Source: an uncultured Planctomycetaceae bacterium
GTDB lineage: Bacteria > Planctomycetota > Planctomycetia > Planctomycetales > Planctomycetaceae
Reading direction: 5' to 3'
Length of the DNA: 64,000 nt
Assembly (NCBI GenBank): GCA_903896675.1
Contig: CAITYU010000377.1
Location: forward strand, 25,713 to 89,712
The position numbers were made by a program, and so were the translations under genes. The notes beneath the pieces were generated by a model that saw only the letters and a program-made list of their open reading frames with translations, had not been told where the DNA came from and made no database searches. Below, one piece after another: positions 1 through 8,466 of this stretch (position 1 is the first letter of the stretch; every line of letters starts with the position of its first letter).

Positions 1-47
1 GCGAAGCGGGCAGTACGGGACCGGCGCAAGCTGCCTGATCGCGCGGT

Positions 48-1520
48 TTACTGCAGCAGTTCGTGGCGAATCTGACCACTGCCGGCAATGCGCAGCGGGC
101 GTCCCTGGGGATCGGGGATGGTAGCGTCATCCGGGAAGCCCAGCAGGTGGTAAGCGGTGGCCTGCATGTCCTTGGGGCTGATGGGTGTGTCGGCGACATC
201 ACCGCCGATGGCATCGCTGCTGCCTACGACTTTTCCCTGAGCCATGCCGCCACCTGCGAAGACGGATGAGTAGGTGCGGGACCAGTGATGTCTGGCGCCT
301 CCGCGGGGGCCACTGTCGATTTGTGGTGTGCGTCCGTGTTCGCTGGTGCAGAGTACGAGTGTTTCGTCGAGCAGGCCGCGATCCTGCAGGTCAGCGATGA
401 GTGCGGACCATGTCTGATCAAAGACCGGCAGCAGGTAATTTCGGAGTCTGGGGAAGTGATTGGAGTGGGTATCCCAGACGGAGGCACCGTGTGGTCCGAA
501 CGGATCCCAGAAGACTGATACAAAGCGAACTCCGGCTTCCACCAGTCGGCGTGCAGCGAGGCAGGACTGTCCGAAGAGGTTCATGCCGTAGCGGGAGCGG
601 GTGGCGTGGGATTCGCGGTGGACATCGAGAGCGTGGCGAATGCTGTGTGAGCCGACGAGTGAAAACGCGCGTTGCTGCTGAGCGGTCCAGTGGAGTGTTT
701 CTGCGGCGTTGTCGAGAGCGGAGCGGGCGGCATCGAAGCGGCTGAGCAGGTGTCGGCGGGCATCGAATCTGGCGGGTGACAGATCGGCTGGCAGCTGGCA
801 GCCATCGGCGAGTGTGAAGTGGCCTGCCGCATCGATTCCGGCATGGGGATCAAGAACCTGTTCGGTCTGAGAATCAGCATTGAGTGGCGGTACGACCACC
901 GTGCCGCGGCCCTGAAAGTCGGTCCAGAACGGATCGAAACCATTGCCGAGGAACGCGCCGTAGGGGCCTGCCTGATTGCTGGATGTGCCGCGTGAGCAGA
1001 ATCGCCACGGCAGTCCCACGCTGGTTGGCATGGAGGCTGGCTGCGATCGCTGGCGGGAATCGAGGTAATCGACAACGGAACCGATGAAGGGCCAGTGCTG
1101 AGGATCTCGTGGAGCTGTTTCCAGGGGAATGCTGTAGGTGGGCATTCCGGTCATGACATAGGCGCAGCAGTGGATCGGGTATTCGTGCGTCATGGAACGC
1201 ACGATGGTCAGGCGGTCAGCGATGGCGGCTGTCAGTGGCAGACCTTCACCGATCTGCAGTCCCGGTACGGAGGTGCTGATGGCCGACATTTCTCCCTGAA
1301 TTTCCCGGGGAGCGTGGGGTTTCGGATCGAAGGTTTCGTGCTGTGGTGGTGAACCGAACAGGAACACGAAGATGCAGCTTCTGGCTTTGGGTGCTGACCG
1401 GGCTGGTGCTGCGGCCTGCAGGCTGCTGAGCCCCAGTCCGCTGATGCCGCCGATCTGCAGCAGTTCGCGACGAGTCACGCCGTTGCACAGTTTTTTCGGC
1501 GAACCGCTGAGCATCAGCAT
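48..1520 (-). CDS. DUF1501 family protein with Tat-like leader
   Basis: Secreted or membrane-attached DUF1501 protein, about 490 residues. The family has no assigned reaction; its fold is usually grouped with alkaline phosphatases and sulfatases. From this start the protein opens with a twin-arginine leader (RR at residues 17-18, then a hydrophobic stretch), the usual planctomycete form of this leader. The reading frame is open to 1607, but that would overlap the upstream glgP stop at 1591, so I chose the methionine at 1520. Family motifs are modified: GSPPQHETFDPKP replaces GGPSHxDTFDPKP, and SEHGRTP with a later ARHHW replaces GEFGRTP and GRDHW. It follows glgP closely on the same strand. 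No cytochrome partner gene (DUF1549 or PSCyt) is adjacent, unlike the copies at 20-21 kb and 48-50 kb. Confidence 0.9.
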   Translation of the reverse strand: MLMLSGSPKKLCNGVTRRELLQIGGISGLGLSSLQAAAPARSAPKARSCIFVFLFGSPPQHETFDPKPHAPREIQGEMSAISTSVPGLQIGEGLPLTAAIADRLTIVRSMTHEYPIHCCAYVMTGMPTYSIPLETAPRDPQHWPFIGSVVDYLDSRQRSQPASMPTSVGLPWRFCSRGTSSNQAGPYGAFLGNGFDPFWTDFQGRGTVVVPPLNADSQTEQVLDPHAGIDAAGHFTLADGCQLPADLSPARFDARRHLLSRFDAARSALDNAAETLHWTAQQQRAFSLVGSHSIRHALDVHRESHATRSRYGMNLFGQSCLAARRLVEAGVRFVSVFWDPFGPHGASVWDTHSNHFPRLRNYLLPVFDQTWSALIADLQDRGLLDETLVLCTSEHGRTPQIDSGPRGGARHHWSRTYSSVFAGGGMAQGKVVGSSDAIGGDVADTPISPKDMQATAYHLLGFPDDATIPDPQGRPLRIAGSGQIRHELLQ

Positions 1521-1590
1521 GCGTGAATCCTGTGCGTGGGTGGGGTAAGAGGGTTTGGCGAGGCGCCGTGATTCCGGCATCATGCCGGCT

Positions 1591-3645
1591 TCAGTTGTCG
1601 GGGACAACTGCAGAGGTCTGAAATTCGGTGGCAGGTTGCCATGCGAGTGCAGCGTAGTCCCGGACCATGCGATGCGAGCTGTATTGCCAGCCGAGGCTGA
1701 TGATGCTGTTTTTCATCATTTGCAGCCATTTGCCCGGCAGCCCACCGGGATCGCGCTCGTAGAACGGCGGTATGATCTGCTGCTGCAGGACCTGATACAG
1801 ACTGAGGGCATCGTGCTGGTCCTGAAGTTCGGGATCCGGGCAGTCACTGGCATCGCCGATGGCAAAGCCGTTGCTGCCGTTCCATGCTTCGGCCCACCAG
1901 CCATCGAGTGTGGAGCAGTTGAGGACTCCGTTGATCGCTGCTTTCTGGCCACTGGTGCCCGAAGCTTCCTGCGGGCGTCGGGGAGTGTTCAGCCAGACAT
2001 CGACTCCCTGCACGAACTGTCGTGCCAGATCGATGGAGTAGTCAGCGAGGATGACAACGCGCCCGCGGAATGGTGGCTGAGTTGCCAGTTGCCAGATGCG
2101 CTGCAGTATGAGTTTACCCTGTTCGTCTGCGGGGTGGGCTTTTCCGGCGAACAGCAGTTGTACGGGTCGGTTGGAATCCTGCAGCAGTCGGGCGAGCAGA
2201 TCGAGGTCTCGGAAGATCAGATCCGCGCGTTTATAGGCGGCAAAACGCCGTGCGAAGCCGATGGTGAGCGTCTGCGGGTCGAGGGGCTGGCAACCGGCGC
2301 GCTGGGCGACAATGTGCAGCAGTCGTTGTCGCAGGCTGCAGTGAGTCTGCCAGAGTTTCTGGTCATCAAGCTGCTGTAAAGCCTGCCAGTTGGCAGCGGT
2401 TCCCGGCTGATATTCCCAGTCCTGCGGCAGGAACAGGGTGTAAAGTTTTTTGAGTGACCGGGCAATCCATGTGCCCGGATGAACTCCGTTGGTGATGTGG
2501 CCGATTGGCACCTGATCCGGGCTGCGGCCGGGCCACAGGCCGGACCACATGCTGCGAGTCACTTGTCCATGAAGTGCTGAGACGCCATTGTGGAATCGGC
2601 TCATGCGAAACGCGAGGGCTGTCATACAGAAGGCTTCATCTGCGTCAGCGGGATTTGTTTTTCCCAGTGCCAGCAGTTGTGCGACGTCAAGACCGGCGGA
2701 GGCAGCGAGAGGCTGCAGGTGGGCTGCTGCCATGGGGGCCGGGAAGCGGTCATGCCCGGCCGCGACTGAGGTGTGAGTTGTGAAGACGACACCGGCAGCG
2801 GCGACGTCGCGTGCTGCACTGAAGGTGAGTCCATCCTCCACCATGCGTCGACGCAGATCTTCCAGCGGTGCAAAGGCGCAGTGTCCCTCATTGAGGTGCA
2901 CGACGGCGGGAGTGACCCCGATGGCCTGCAGGGCACGCATGCCACCAATGCCCAGCAGCAGTTCCTGGCGGATGCGGATCTGCTGGCCGGGGGCGTAGAG
3001 TCTGGCAGTCAACTGGCGATCAGCAGCAGAGTTTTCCGGGAGGTTGGCATCCAGCAGCAGCAGGCTGCTGCGGCCTGCGGCCAGTCGGAGAATTCGGAGC
3101 TGGACCACGCTGTCGGGCAGTTCCACGGAAATCCGAAGTGACTGTCCATCGGGTCGACGCTGCTCGGACAGTGGCAACTGCGACAGATCGAGCTGCGACC
3201 ACGATTCCTGCTGCCATCCGTGAGCATCGAAGCTTTGGTGGAAAAAGCCCTCGTGGTAGAAGAGCGAAAGACCCAGCATGGGAACTCCGAGGTCCGATGC
3301 GCTTTTCAGGTGATCTCCGGCCAGTATCCCAAGGCCTCCGGAATAGATCGGCAGGCTTTCATGAAGCCCGAATTCGGCGGAAAAGAAGGCGACAGGACCT
3401 GTCAGGCCCTGCAAATTGCGATCAGCCCATGTCGTGCGGGACTGAAGGTAGACCTGCTGGCGTTCAGCGGCCAGTTGCAGTTGTGGCAGCAGTTGCTGCA
3501 GGGTGGCTGACCTGTCGGGTTGATGCGATTGACCGCCGGCCAGAGAACTGAGCAGATCAGGGCAGTCTGCGTCCCAGCTCCACCACAGATTGTTGATGAG
3601 CTGTTGCAGCAGATTTTCTGCGGCTGGTGCTGGCGAGGTGGTCAA
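1591..3645 (-). CDS. glgP: alpha-glucan (glycogen/maltodextrin) phosphorylase
   Basis: Cytoplasmic phosphorylase releasing glucose-1-phosphate from alpha-1,4-glucans (GT35, short alpha-glucan phosphorylase subfamily). The N-terminus has the NLWWSW motif typical of this subgroup. The segment with FFSAEFGLHESLPIYSGGLG near residue 90 and the GTSGQKAAINGVLN motif near residues 555-570 (the pyridoxal-phosphate/phosphate region) are clear. At 684 residues it is at the short end for the family. The start is a TTG at 3643-3645 with no obvious ribosome binding site; no in-frame ATG is available before the conserved region. A terminator hairpin lies 36 bases or more upstream, so the gene is probably not strongly cotranscribed with the small gene before it. 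The DUF1501 gene downstream may share its transcript. Confidence 0.92.
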   Translation of the reverse strand: MTTSPAPAAENLLQQLINNLWWSWDADCPDLLSSLAGGQSHQPDRSATLQQLLPQLQLAAERQQVYLQSRTTWADRNLQGLTGPVAFFSAEFGLHESLPIYSGGLGILAGDHLKSASDLGVPMLGLSLFYHEGFFHQSFDAHGWQQESWSQLDLSQLPLSEQRRPDGQSLRISVELPDSVVQLRILRLAAGRSSLLLLDANLPENSAADRQLTARLYAPGQQIRIRQELLLGIGGMRALQAIGVTPAVVHLNEGHCAFAPLEDLRRRMVEDGLTFSAARDVAAAGVVFTTHTSVAAGHDRFPAPMAAAHLQPLAASAGLDVAQLLALGKTNPADADEAFCMTALAFRMSRFHNGVSALHGQVTRSMWSGLWPGRSPDQVPIGHITNGVHPGTWIARSLKKLYTLFLPQDWEYQPGTAANWQALQQLDDQKLWQTHCSLRQRLLHIVAQRAGCQPLDPQTLTIGFARRFAAYKRADLIFRDLDLLARLLQDSNRPVQLLFAGKAHPADEQGKLILQRIWQLATQPPFRGRVVILADYSIDLARQFVQGVDVWLNTPRRPQEASGTSGQKAAINGVLNCSTLDGWWAEAWNGSNGFAIGDASDCPDPELQDQHDALSLYQVLQQQIIPPFYERDPGGLPGKWLQMMKNSIISLGWQYSSHRMVRDYAALAWQPATEFQTSAVVPDN

Positions 3646-3680
3646 GGCGAGCAGGTCAATGAATGAGCCTTCGGAATGCG

Positions 3681-3714
3681 CAGCAAAACAACCTGCCCGT
3701 GAATGGGCAGGTTG
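3681..3714 (-). terminator. intrinsic terminator after the 33-residue basic protein gene
   Basis: A perfect 10-base inverted repeat (CAACCTGCCC at 3689-3698 and GGGCAGGTTG at 3705-3714) with a 6-base loop. Read on the minus strand the stem is followed by TTTTGCTG (3681-3688), a short T-tract. It sits 34 bases past the stop of the small basic gene and just before glgP, so it should cap the small transcript. Confidence 0.75.
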
Positions 3715-3748
3715 CCATCATTTGGAGATTCCAGCCGGCAGCGGTCGA

Positions 3749-3850
3749 TCAGGACAGCTTGACGTGCTTGCGCTTCAGGCGACGGGCCTTGGAACTGGCT
3801 GGACGCTGACCGTGGTTGGATTTTTTCAGTTTGCGATGAGTTTTTGCCAT
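3749..3850 (-). CDS. 33-residue highly basic small protein
   Basis: A short open frame starting at ATG (3848-3850) and ending at TGA, encoding 33 residues. It begins MAKTHRKLKKSNHGQ and ends KRKHVKLS; by my count 14 of 33 residues are Lys, Arg or His. The composition resembles a small ribosomal or nucleic-acid-binding protein, and I recall similar short Lys/Arg-rich hypothetical proteins in other planctomycetes. It fits no ribosomal protein family I can name: it lacks the L34, L36 and bTHX patterns. Reality is supported by the terminator just downstream and by an upstream intergenic region with room for its own promoter. Function is inferred only as RNA or ribosome binding. Confidence 0.7.
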   Translation of the reverse strand: MAKTHRKLKKSNHGQRPASSKARRLKRKHVKLS

Positions 3851-4195
3851 GATGACGCAATCCGGGAAACTTTCCTGTCTGCAGCAGCTGCGGCAGGGTC
3901 GGAGAAACAATTTGGAAACGGGGAAGGATACCGTGTCGCTGGCGACAGGGAAACCCCCGAGTGTCGCTCTGGAGCGGGTTTTCGCAAAAACCGGCGGGTG
4001 ATGATCAGAAATTCTATGGCGGTTCCCTGAATTCGTTGATATTTCGCCAGGAAGAGCGAATCAGAAGTGTGAAGATTTACGTATTGATGGATGAAAGCGA
4101 CAGGCTGTACCGCGCCACTGCGTCTTTCCGCTGAATTGGCCAGTAATGCAGAGAGTTTCCCGACGAATTCGCCTTAACCGAACGAGAGACATTTG
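3851..4195. other. intergenic region between divergent genes
   Basis: About 345 bases separating the small basic gene (minus) from nhaR (plus). It should contain both promoters and possibly an NhaR-type operator. I find no convincing -35/-10 pair and no long inverted repeat. A purine-rich GAGAG sits just before the nhaR start. Confidence 0.5.
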
Positions 4196-5098
4196 ATGAA
4201 CTGGCTTAACTACCACCATCTTCTGTACTTCTGGACAGTTGCCAAAGAAGGCAGCATCAGCCGTGCGGCAGCCAGTCTGCACCTGTCACAACCGACGATC
4301 AGCGGTCAGTTGCGTCAGCTGGAGAAGTCGGTGGGCAGTAAGCTGTATGAGCGTCATGGGCGTTCGCTGCGTCTGACCGAGGTGGGTCAGGTCGTCTTTG
4401 AGTATTCGGATGAGATTTTCTCGACGGGTCGCGAGTTGATGGAGCGTCTGCGGGGGACTCAGCAGGGAGGCAGTCAGACGTTTACGGTGGGAATTCCGGA
4501 CTTTCTACCCAAGCAGGTGGCATTTCGCCTGCTGGAGCCTGTGTTTCGGATGCCCCAGAAGGTTTCTCTGGTGTGTCATGAGGGGAAGCTGACGGACCTG
4601 CTGGCTGAGCTGGCGATGCATCGGGCGGATTTGATTCTGTCTGACAGCACGGTGGGTTCGCAGGTCAGCGTGAAGGCCTACAACCATGCTCTGGGTGAAT
4701 CGGGAGTCAGTTGGGTGGCTTCGAGAGAGCTGGCGGAAATCCTGCGACCCGGATATCCGAATTCTCTGAAGGGTCAGCCTTTGCTGCTGCCCACGCAGAA
4801 CACGGTGCTGCGTCGTTCGGTCGAGATGTGGCTGGAGCGTCAGGATTTTGATCCGAATGTATCGGCTGAAATTGAAGATTCCGCATTGCTGAAGCTGCTG
4901 GCGGCTGAGGGTTTGGGGGTGGCTCCTGTGGCAAGTATTGTGCTGCGTGATCTGCAGGAGCGTTATGGACTGCATAGCATCGGTTCACTGGAGGGTGCAT
5001 CCATGCAGTTTTATGCGATCAGCGTGGAGCGTCGGGTGACACATCCGGCCGTGAAGGCAATTTCAGAAGCGGCGCGCAGTCAGTTGTTTCGCATCTGA
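4196..5098 (+). CDS. nhaR: LysR-family transcriptional regulator, NhaR type
   Basis: DNA-binding regulator of about 300 residues. The N-terminal winged helix-turn-helix (residues 1-65) contains LNYHHLLYFWTVAKEGSISR and SQPTISGQLRQLE, which closely match NhaR, the activator of the Na+/H+ antiporter gene nhaA in enterobacteria. The rest is a LysR-type effector-binding domain. I chose ATG 4196 over the TTG three bases earlier because it follows the GAGAG purine stretch. No antiporter gene is next to it, so the regulatory target is unknown; the cytochrome pair downstream lies on the opposite strand. The last 36 bases overlap tail-to-tail with the 3' end of the neighbouring minus-strand gene. Confidence 0.88.
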   Translation: MNWLNYHHLLYFWTVAKEGSISRAAASLHLSQPTISGQLRQLEKSVGSKLYERHGRSLRLTEVGQVVFEYSDEIFSTGRELMERLRGTQQGGSQTFTVGIPDFLPKQVAFRLLEPVFRMPQKVSLVCHEGKLTDLLAELAMHRADLILSDSTVGSQVSVKAYNHALGESGVSWVASRELAEILRPGYPNSLKGQPLLLPTQNTVLRRSVEMWLERQDFDPNVSAEIEDSALLKLLAAEGLGVAPVASIVLRDLQERYGLHSIGSLEGASMQFYAISVERRVTHPAVKAISEAARSQLFRI

Positions 5099-5569
5099 CT
5101 GCGGTGTGTCCATCCGGGCGACTCTGTTGCCACGCATGTGTTCGTGGCAGTTTGTGCAGTTCAGCGCGACCTGGGTGAATGCCAGAGCAGTTCCATCGGA
5201 GTCTCTGGCGGCAGCCATGCGTTCCAGCAGTTCCACGGCGCGGACGAAATCTGCTGTATCCTGAGCAAATCGGGGGCTGGCCATCTGCTGCCAGAGCTCC
5301 TGCCGACTGAGTTCCAGCAGTTGTTCACCGGCCTTTGTGATTTCTTCGAAGCTGCCGCGGGCGACAGCAGCGAAGGCCTGCTGGGCTGTGGCCATTTTCC
5401 GCTGCATCAGCCGTTCCATGGTGCGATGATCCGGTGGTGCGGAATTTTCATCACGAGCGGGCATGGGAACTGCCGGCGTTTGAGTTTTTCGAGGAGGCTC
5501 ATCTGCCGTCAGTGCGGTGACGGTACAGGCCAGTGCTGTCATCAGCAGTTTCCATCCGATTCTGTTCAT
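5063..5569 (-). CDS. exported cytochrome c'-like monoheme protein
   Basis: Exported protein of 168 residues with a signal peptide (hydrophobic residues 7-22) and one CxxCH heme motif at C138-H142, near the C-terminus. A C-terminal heme in a small helical protein is the arrangement of class II cytochromes (c' and c556), so electron transfer or gas binding in the periplasm is plausible. Its ATG overlaps the upstream stop by four bases (ATGA, 5566-5569), which implies translational coupling with the partner cytochrome. Earlier in-frame starts would run inside the partner gene. The 3' end overlaps the end of nhaR. The axial Met and Lys of known subfamilies cannot be assigned without alignment. 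Confidence 0.82.
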   Translation of the reverse strand: MNRIGWKLLMTALACTVTALTADEPPRKTQTPAVPMPARDENSAPPDHRTMERLMQRKMATAQQAFAAVARGSFEEITKAGEQLLELSRQELWQQMASPRFAQDTADFVRAVELLERMAAARDSDGTALAFTQVALNCTNCHEHMRGNRVARMDTPQSDAKQLTARRF

Positions 5570-6096
5570 TGCTGAGGCTCCTGTTCGGCCAGCACCACAG
5601 TGCGGACCCATTCGTGACATTTCAGGCATTTCATGGTGACATTGATCCATGCGAGTGAAGTTCCGTGAAGGTCCTCATCGGCGGATTCCCGCTTCAGCTC
5701 CTCGACGGCGTCCTGGAACTCGCGGCTGTACCGGCGGTAGACACCATCACCGCTGACTCGCCAGCGTTCTTCAAGGCTCATTTTCAGCAACTGATCACAG
5801 CCGGTACCGACCAGCCCCATGTCTTCCGTACACAGACCTTCAAGGATGCTGCCTGAGGCCTGCAGTTTGAGTCGCATGAAGCCTGCCTGCGGATCGGCAG
5901 CTCGTGGTGGTTTCTCATCGGGTGGGTCCTGCGGCTGTTTTTGAGTCTCAGCGGGTGTGGCATTCTGAAGTTCAGCGGTCCGGGTGGCTCCGAAGAGCTG
6001 CGTGCTGAGACTATCCCGCAGCGCGACAAGAACAACGATAACCGTCAGGGTGATGATGATGCCGAGCAGCGGCAGGCGCAGCTGTTTTTGCAGCAT
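5566..6096 (-). CDS. membrane-anchored cytochrome c'-like monoheme protein
   Basis: A 176-residue protein with an N-terminal membrane anchor (about residues 9-26), a Pro/Gln-rich linker (residues 45-70), then a helical domain with one CxxCH motif at C157-H161. It has the same layout as its partner downstream, and the two share the pattern of an acidic helix followed by a TSLAW or TALAF stretch before the heme motif. They probably arose by duplication. A strong ribosome binding site (AAGGAGA) lies at suitable spacing before ATG 6096. This is the first gene of a two-gene unit. Confidence 0.82.
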   Translation of the reverse strand: MLQKQLRLPLLGIIITLTVIVVLVALRDSLSTQLFGATRTAELQNATPAETQKQPQDPPDEKPPRAADPQAGFMRLKLQASGSILEGLCTEDMGLVGTGCDQLLKMSLEERWRVSGDGVYRRYSREFQDAVEELKRESADEDLHGTSLAWINVTMKCLKCHEWVRTVVLAEQEPQQ

Positions 6097-6355
6097 TGCA
6101 GGATCTCCTTTGAACGCAGCGGCGTGGCGTCAGAGCCGCTTTCAGCAGATTGCACAACCCCGCAGGCACAGTGCAGACAGGGCACCAGTGACTGATGTCG
6201 CAAAATGCGAGCCAAAGTGCGGTTGGCAATCCACAATGCGGAGTGTCAGTCTGCGGAGCTGTTCGAAACGAGCAAATTCGCGGGGATTGCCTTCGAGGCT
6301 GCGCTGGCCGAGCAGCCGATGCAGTTCCCTGCCGAGGTGGCGAGGACGAAAACGA
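6097..6355. other. intergenic region upstream of the cytochrome pair
   Basis: About 260 bases between the cytochrome pair and the mqnE terminator. It should hold the promoter for the cytochromes (minus strand). Apart from the ribosome binding site at its left edge I see no recognisable signal, and the frames open here look non-coding. Confidence 0.45.
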
Positions 6356-6390
6356 GCGAAGCCTGCACAGTCACCCTGTGCAGGCTTCGC
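6356..6390 (-). terminator. intrinsic terminator of the mqnE operon
   Basis: A perfect 15-base inverted repeat (6356-6370 with 6376-6390) around a 5-base loop. On the minus strand it is followed by TCGTTTTCG. It lies 26 bases beyond the mqnE stop codon and is the strongest hairpin in this part of the window. Confidence 0.82.
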
Positions 6391-6416
6391 GCTGTGTGCA
6401 CCTTCCGCTCAGAGCA

Positions 6417-7559
6417 TCAGGCATTCTGCTGAGCATGCACAGGCTCACCCACAGACCACTCGCGACCACGACGAATCACGCGACGGTACAGCGTATCCCG
6501 TTCCACCGGAATTCGCCCGGCTTCGCGGATCAGGCGATGCAACTGATCGACCGTCATACCCTCCGGAGTCTTTGCTCCGGCATCATGGTAGATCAGTTCG
6601 TGCACAACAGTGCCATCGATGTCGTCAGCGCCGTAGCTGAGAGCCAGTTGGGCTGTCTGCTCGCCCAGCATGATCCAGTAGGCTTTGATGTGATCAAAGT
6701 TGTCCAGCATCAGGCGGGACAGGGCGATCATGCGGAGATCCATCATGATGTCCGGTTTGACGATGTTTGCCAGCTCGGTGTTTTCCGGGTGGAAGGCCAG
6801 CGGAATGAAGGTCTGGAAGCCGCCTGTCTGATCCTGCAGGGCACGCAGTCGCAGCAGGTGGTCGATTCGATGTCGGGCCTGTTCAACGTGACCGTAAAGC
6901 ATGGTGGCATTGGAGCGGAGTCCGAGTTCGTGAGCGGTGCGGTGCACATCAAACCAGACGTCACTGTCGGCCTTGTGCTCACAGATCTGACGTCGCACTT
7001 CTTCGTCAAAAATCTCTGCGCCGCCACCGGGCATGCTGCCGAGACCGGCCTCCATCATCTGTTCCAGAACCCAGCGAATGGGCTTTTTCGTAATGAAGGA
7101 AAACCAGTTGATTTCCACCGGTGTCCATGCCTTGATGTGAATCTCCGGACAGGTTTCGTGGATCACGCGGATGGCGTTCAGGTACCAGTCGAAGCTTTTT
7201 TTGTGGTGCAGGCCGCCCACGACATGAATCTCCGTCGCGCCCGATGCCCGCCCCTCGAGGACTCGTGCCCGCAGCATGTCGTCGGTGAATGTGTAGGCTT
7301 TTTCATCCTTCAGGTCTGCCCGAAACGCGCAAAAACGACAGCGGTAGACGCACACGTTGGTCGGGTTCAGGTGAATGTTGGTGTTGTACCAGGCGTAGTT
7401 TCCATTGTGCCGTTCGCGCACGTGGTTGGCCAGTCGACCCAGTGTGTGCAGGTCTGCCTGCTCATCAAGCAGCAGTCCGTCCTCGAACGTCAGGCGCTGG
7501 GCAGCCGCAACTTTATCGGCAATCTGCTGCATTCGGGGATCATTCAGAGTCAATGGCAT
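6417..7559 (-). CDS. mqnE: aminofutalosine synthase (radical SAM)
   Basis: Radical SAM enzyme of the futalosine pathway for menaquinone; MqnE joins 3-(1-carboxyvinyl)oxybenzoate to the 5'-deoxyadenosyl radical to make aminofutalosine. The cluster motif C70-x3-C74-x2-C77 is present, followed by conserved stretches such as TEIHVVGGLHH, AWTPVEI and LGSMPGGGAEIF. Length (380 residues) is normal. The frame is open upstream to 7664, but that would run into the mqnP gene; ATG 7559 gives the normal N-terminus. It lies 19 bases downstream of mqnP, and a strong terminator follows. The related MqnC is the main alternative; the GGLHH and PGGGAEI pattern favours MqnE. Confidence 0.92.
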   Translation of the reverse strand: MPLTLNDPRMQQIADKVAAAQRLTFEDGLLLDEQADLHTLGRLANHVRERHNGNYAWYNTNIHLNPTNVCVYRCRFCAFRADLKDEKAYTFTDDMLRARVLEGRASGATEIHVVGGLHHKKSFDWYLNAIRVIHETCPEIHIKAWTPVEINWFSFITKKPIRWVLEQMMEAGLGSMPGGGAEIFDEEVRRQICEHKADSDVWFDVHRTAHELGLRSNATMLYGHVEQARHRIDHLLRLRALQDQTGGFQTFIPLAFHPENTELANIVKPDIMMDLRMIALSRLMLDNFDHIKAYWIMLGEQTAQLALSYGADDIDGTVVHELIYHDAGAKTPEGMTVDQLHRLIREAGRIPVERDTLYRRVIRRGREWSVGEPVHAQQNA

Positions 7560-7578
7560 GGTTTTATTCCTGAGACAG

Positions 7579-8448
7579 TCAGTAAATCCAGATATCAAGG
7601 CAGCCCAGCAGCAGAATTCCGAAGCTGATGATGGCATTGATATTGAAGAAGGCGATGTTGACACGAGTCAGATCATCGGGACGAACCAGCCAGTGCTCGT
7701 ACAGCAACAGCAGTCCGATCAGTACGATTCCGGTCAGAAACAGAGGCCCCAGCGCGGCGGTCTGCCACAGCAGCACCAGGGTTACGATTGTCAGCAGGTG
7801 ACTGACAAAGGCAATTCTGAGCGCTGCAGGTATGCCAAAAGCCGCCGGGATGCTGTTCAACTTTGCCTGTCGGTCTGAGTCTGCATCCTGACAGGCGTAC
7901 AGAATGTCGAAGCCGCCGACCCAGAAGAAGATCACGGCACCCAGCATGGCCGGCACCACCGCAAACTCGTCACGAACTGCAATCCATGCGGCAATCGGCG
8001 ACAGCATCAGTGCCGCCGACAGCCAGTAGTGGCAGAATCGCGTGAATCGTTTCGACAGCGAATACCCTAGCAGAAACAGCAGCACCGGACCGGCGAGCAG
8101 CAGAGGCAGGCGACGCGGCAGAAACATCGCAGTTGCAGCCACGAACAACACACTCATCAGAACCGTAAACACGACCACACTTCGAACAGACAGAATTCCG
8201 GCCGGCAGATGCCGTCGGGCAGTTCGCGGGTTGCCGGCATCAATCCGCCTGTCGACCAGACGGTTAAAGGCCATGGCTGCTGAGCGGGCCGCCACCATGC
8301 ACAGCAGAATGCCGAACAGATCACGCAGGCGAAATACGGAGTCCGGCTGCGACCATGCCAGCACGGCCGACAGCAGCGCGAACGGCAGTGCGAATACCGT
8401 ATGGCTGAAGCGGATCAGTTCCAGAAAATGTCGAATGGTCTGCAACAT
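7579..8448 (-). CDS. mqnP: UbiA-family prenyltransferase, menaquinone pathway
   Basis: Integral membrane aromatic prenyltransferase of 289 residues, with about eight hydrophobic segments. Both Asp-rich prenyl-diphosphate/Mg sites are visible: N62RLVDRRID70 and the second site around D181-D192 (ILYACQDADSD). It attaches the polyprenyl tail to the aromatic precursor in menaquinone synthesis. UbiA of the ubiquinone pathway has the same signature, but its position 19 bases before mqnE argues for the futalosine-pathway enzyme (MqnP). Planctomycetes mostly use menaquinone. Confidence 0.9.
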   Translation of the reverse strand: MLQTIRHFLELIRFSHTVFALPFALLSAVLAWSQPDSVFRLRDLFGILLCMVAARSAAMAFNRLVDRRIDAGNPRTARRHLPAGILSVRSVVVFTVLMSVLFVAATAMFLPRRLPLLLAGPVLLFLLGYSLSKRFTRFCHYWLSAALMLSPIAAWIAVRDEFAVVPAMLGAVIFFWVGGFDILYACQDADSDRQAKLNSIPAAFGIPAALRIAFVSHLLTIVTLVLLWQTAALGPLFLTGIVLIGLLLLYEHWLVRPDDLTRVNIAFFNINAIISFGILLLGCLDIWIY

Positions 8449-8466
8449 GGGATGTCAAACCGTAAT

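Noticed and set aside
1555-2379. Long plus-strand open frame (274 codons) across the end of glgP
   Set aside because: It is the reverse-strand shadow of glgP and the DUF1501 leader; the translated sequence lacks any family pattern.
6195-7628. Long plus-strand open frame (477 codons) opposite mqnE
   Set aside because: It mirrors mqnE, whose radical SAM cysteines and length are clear on the minus strand.
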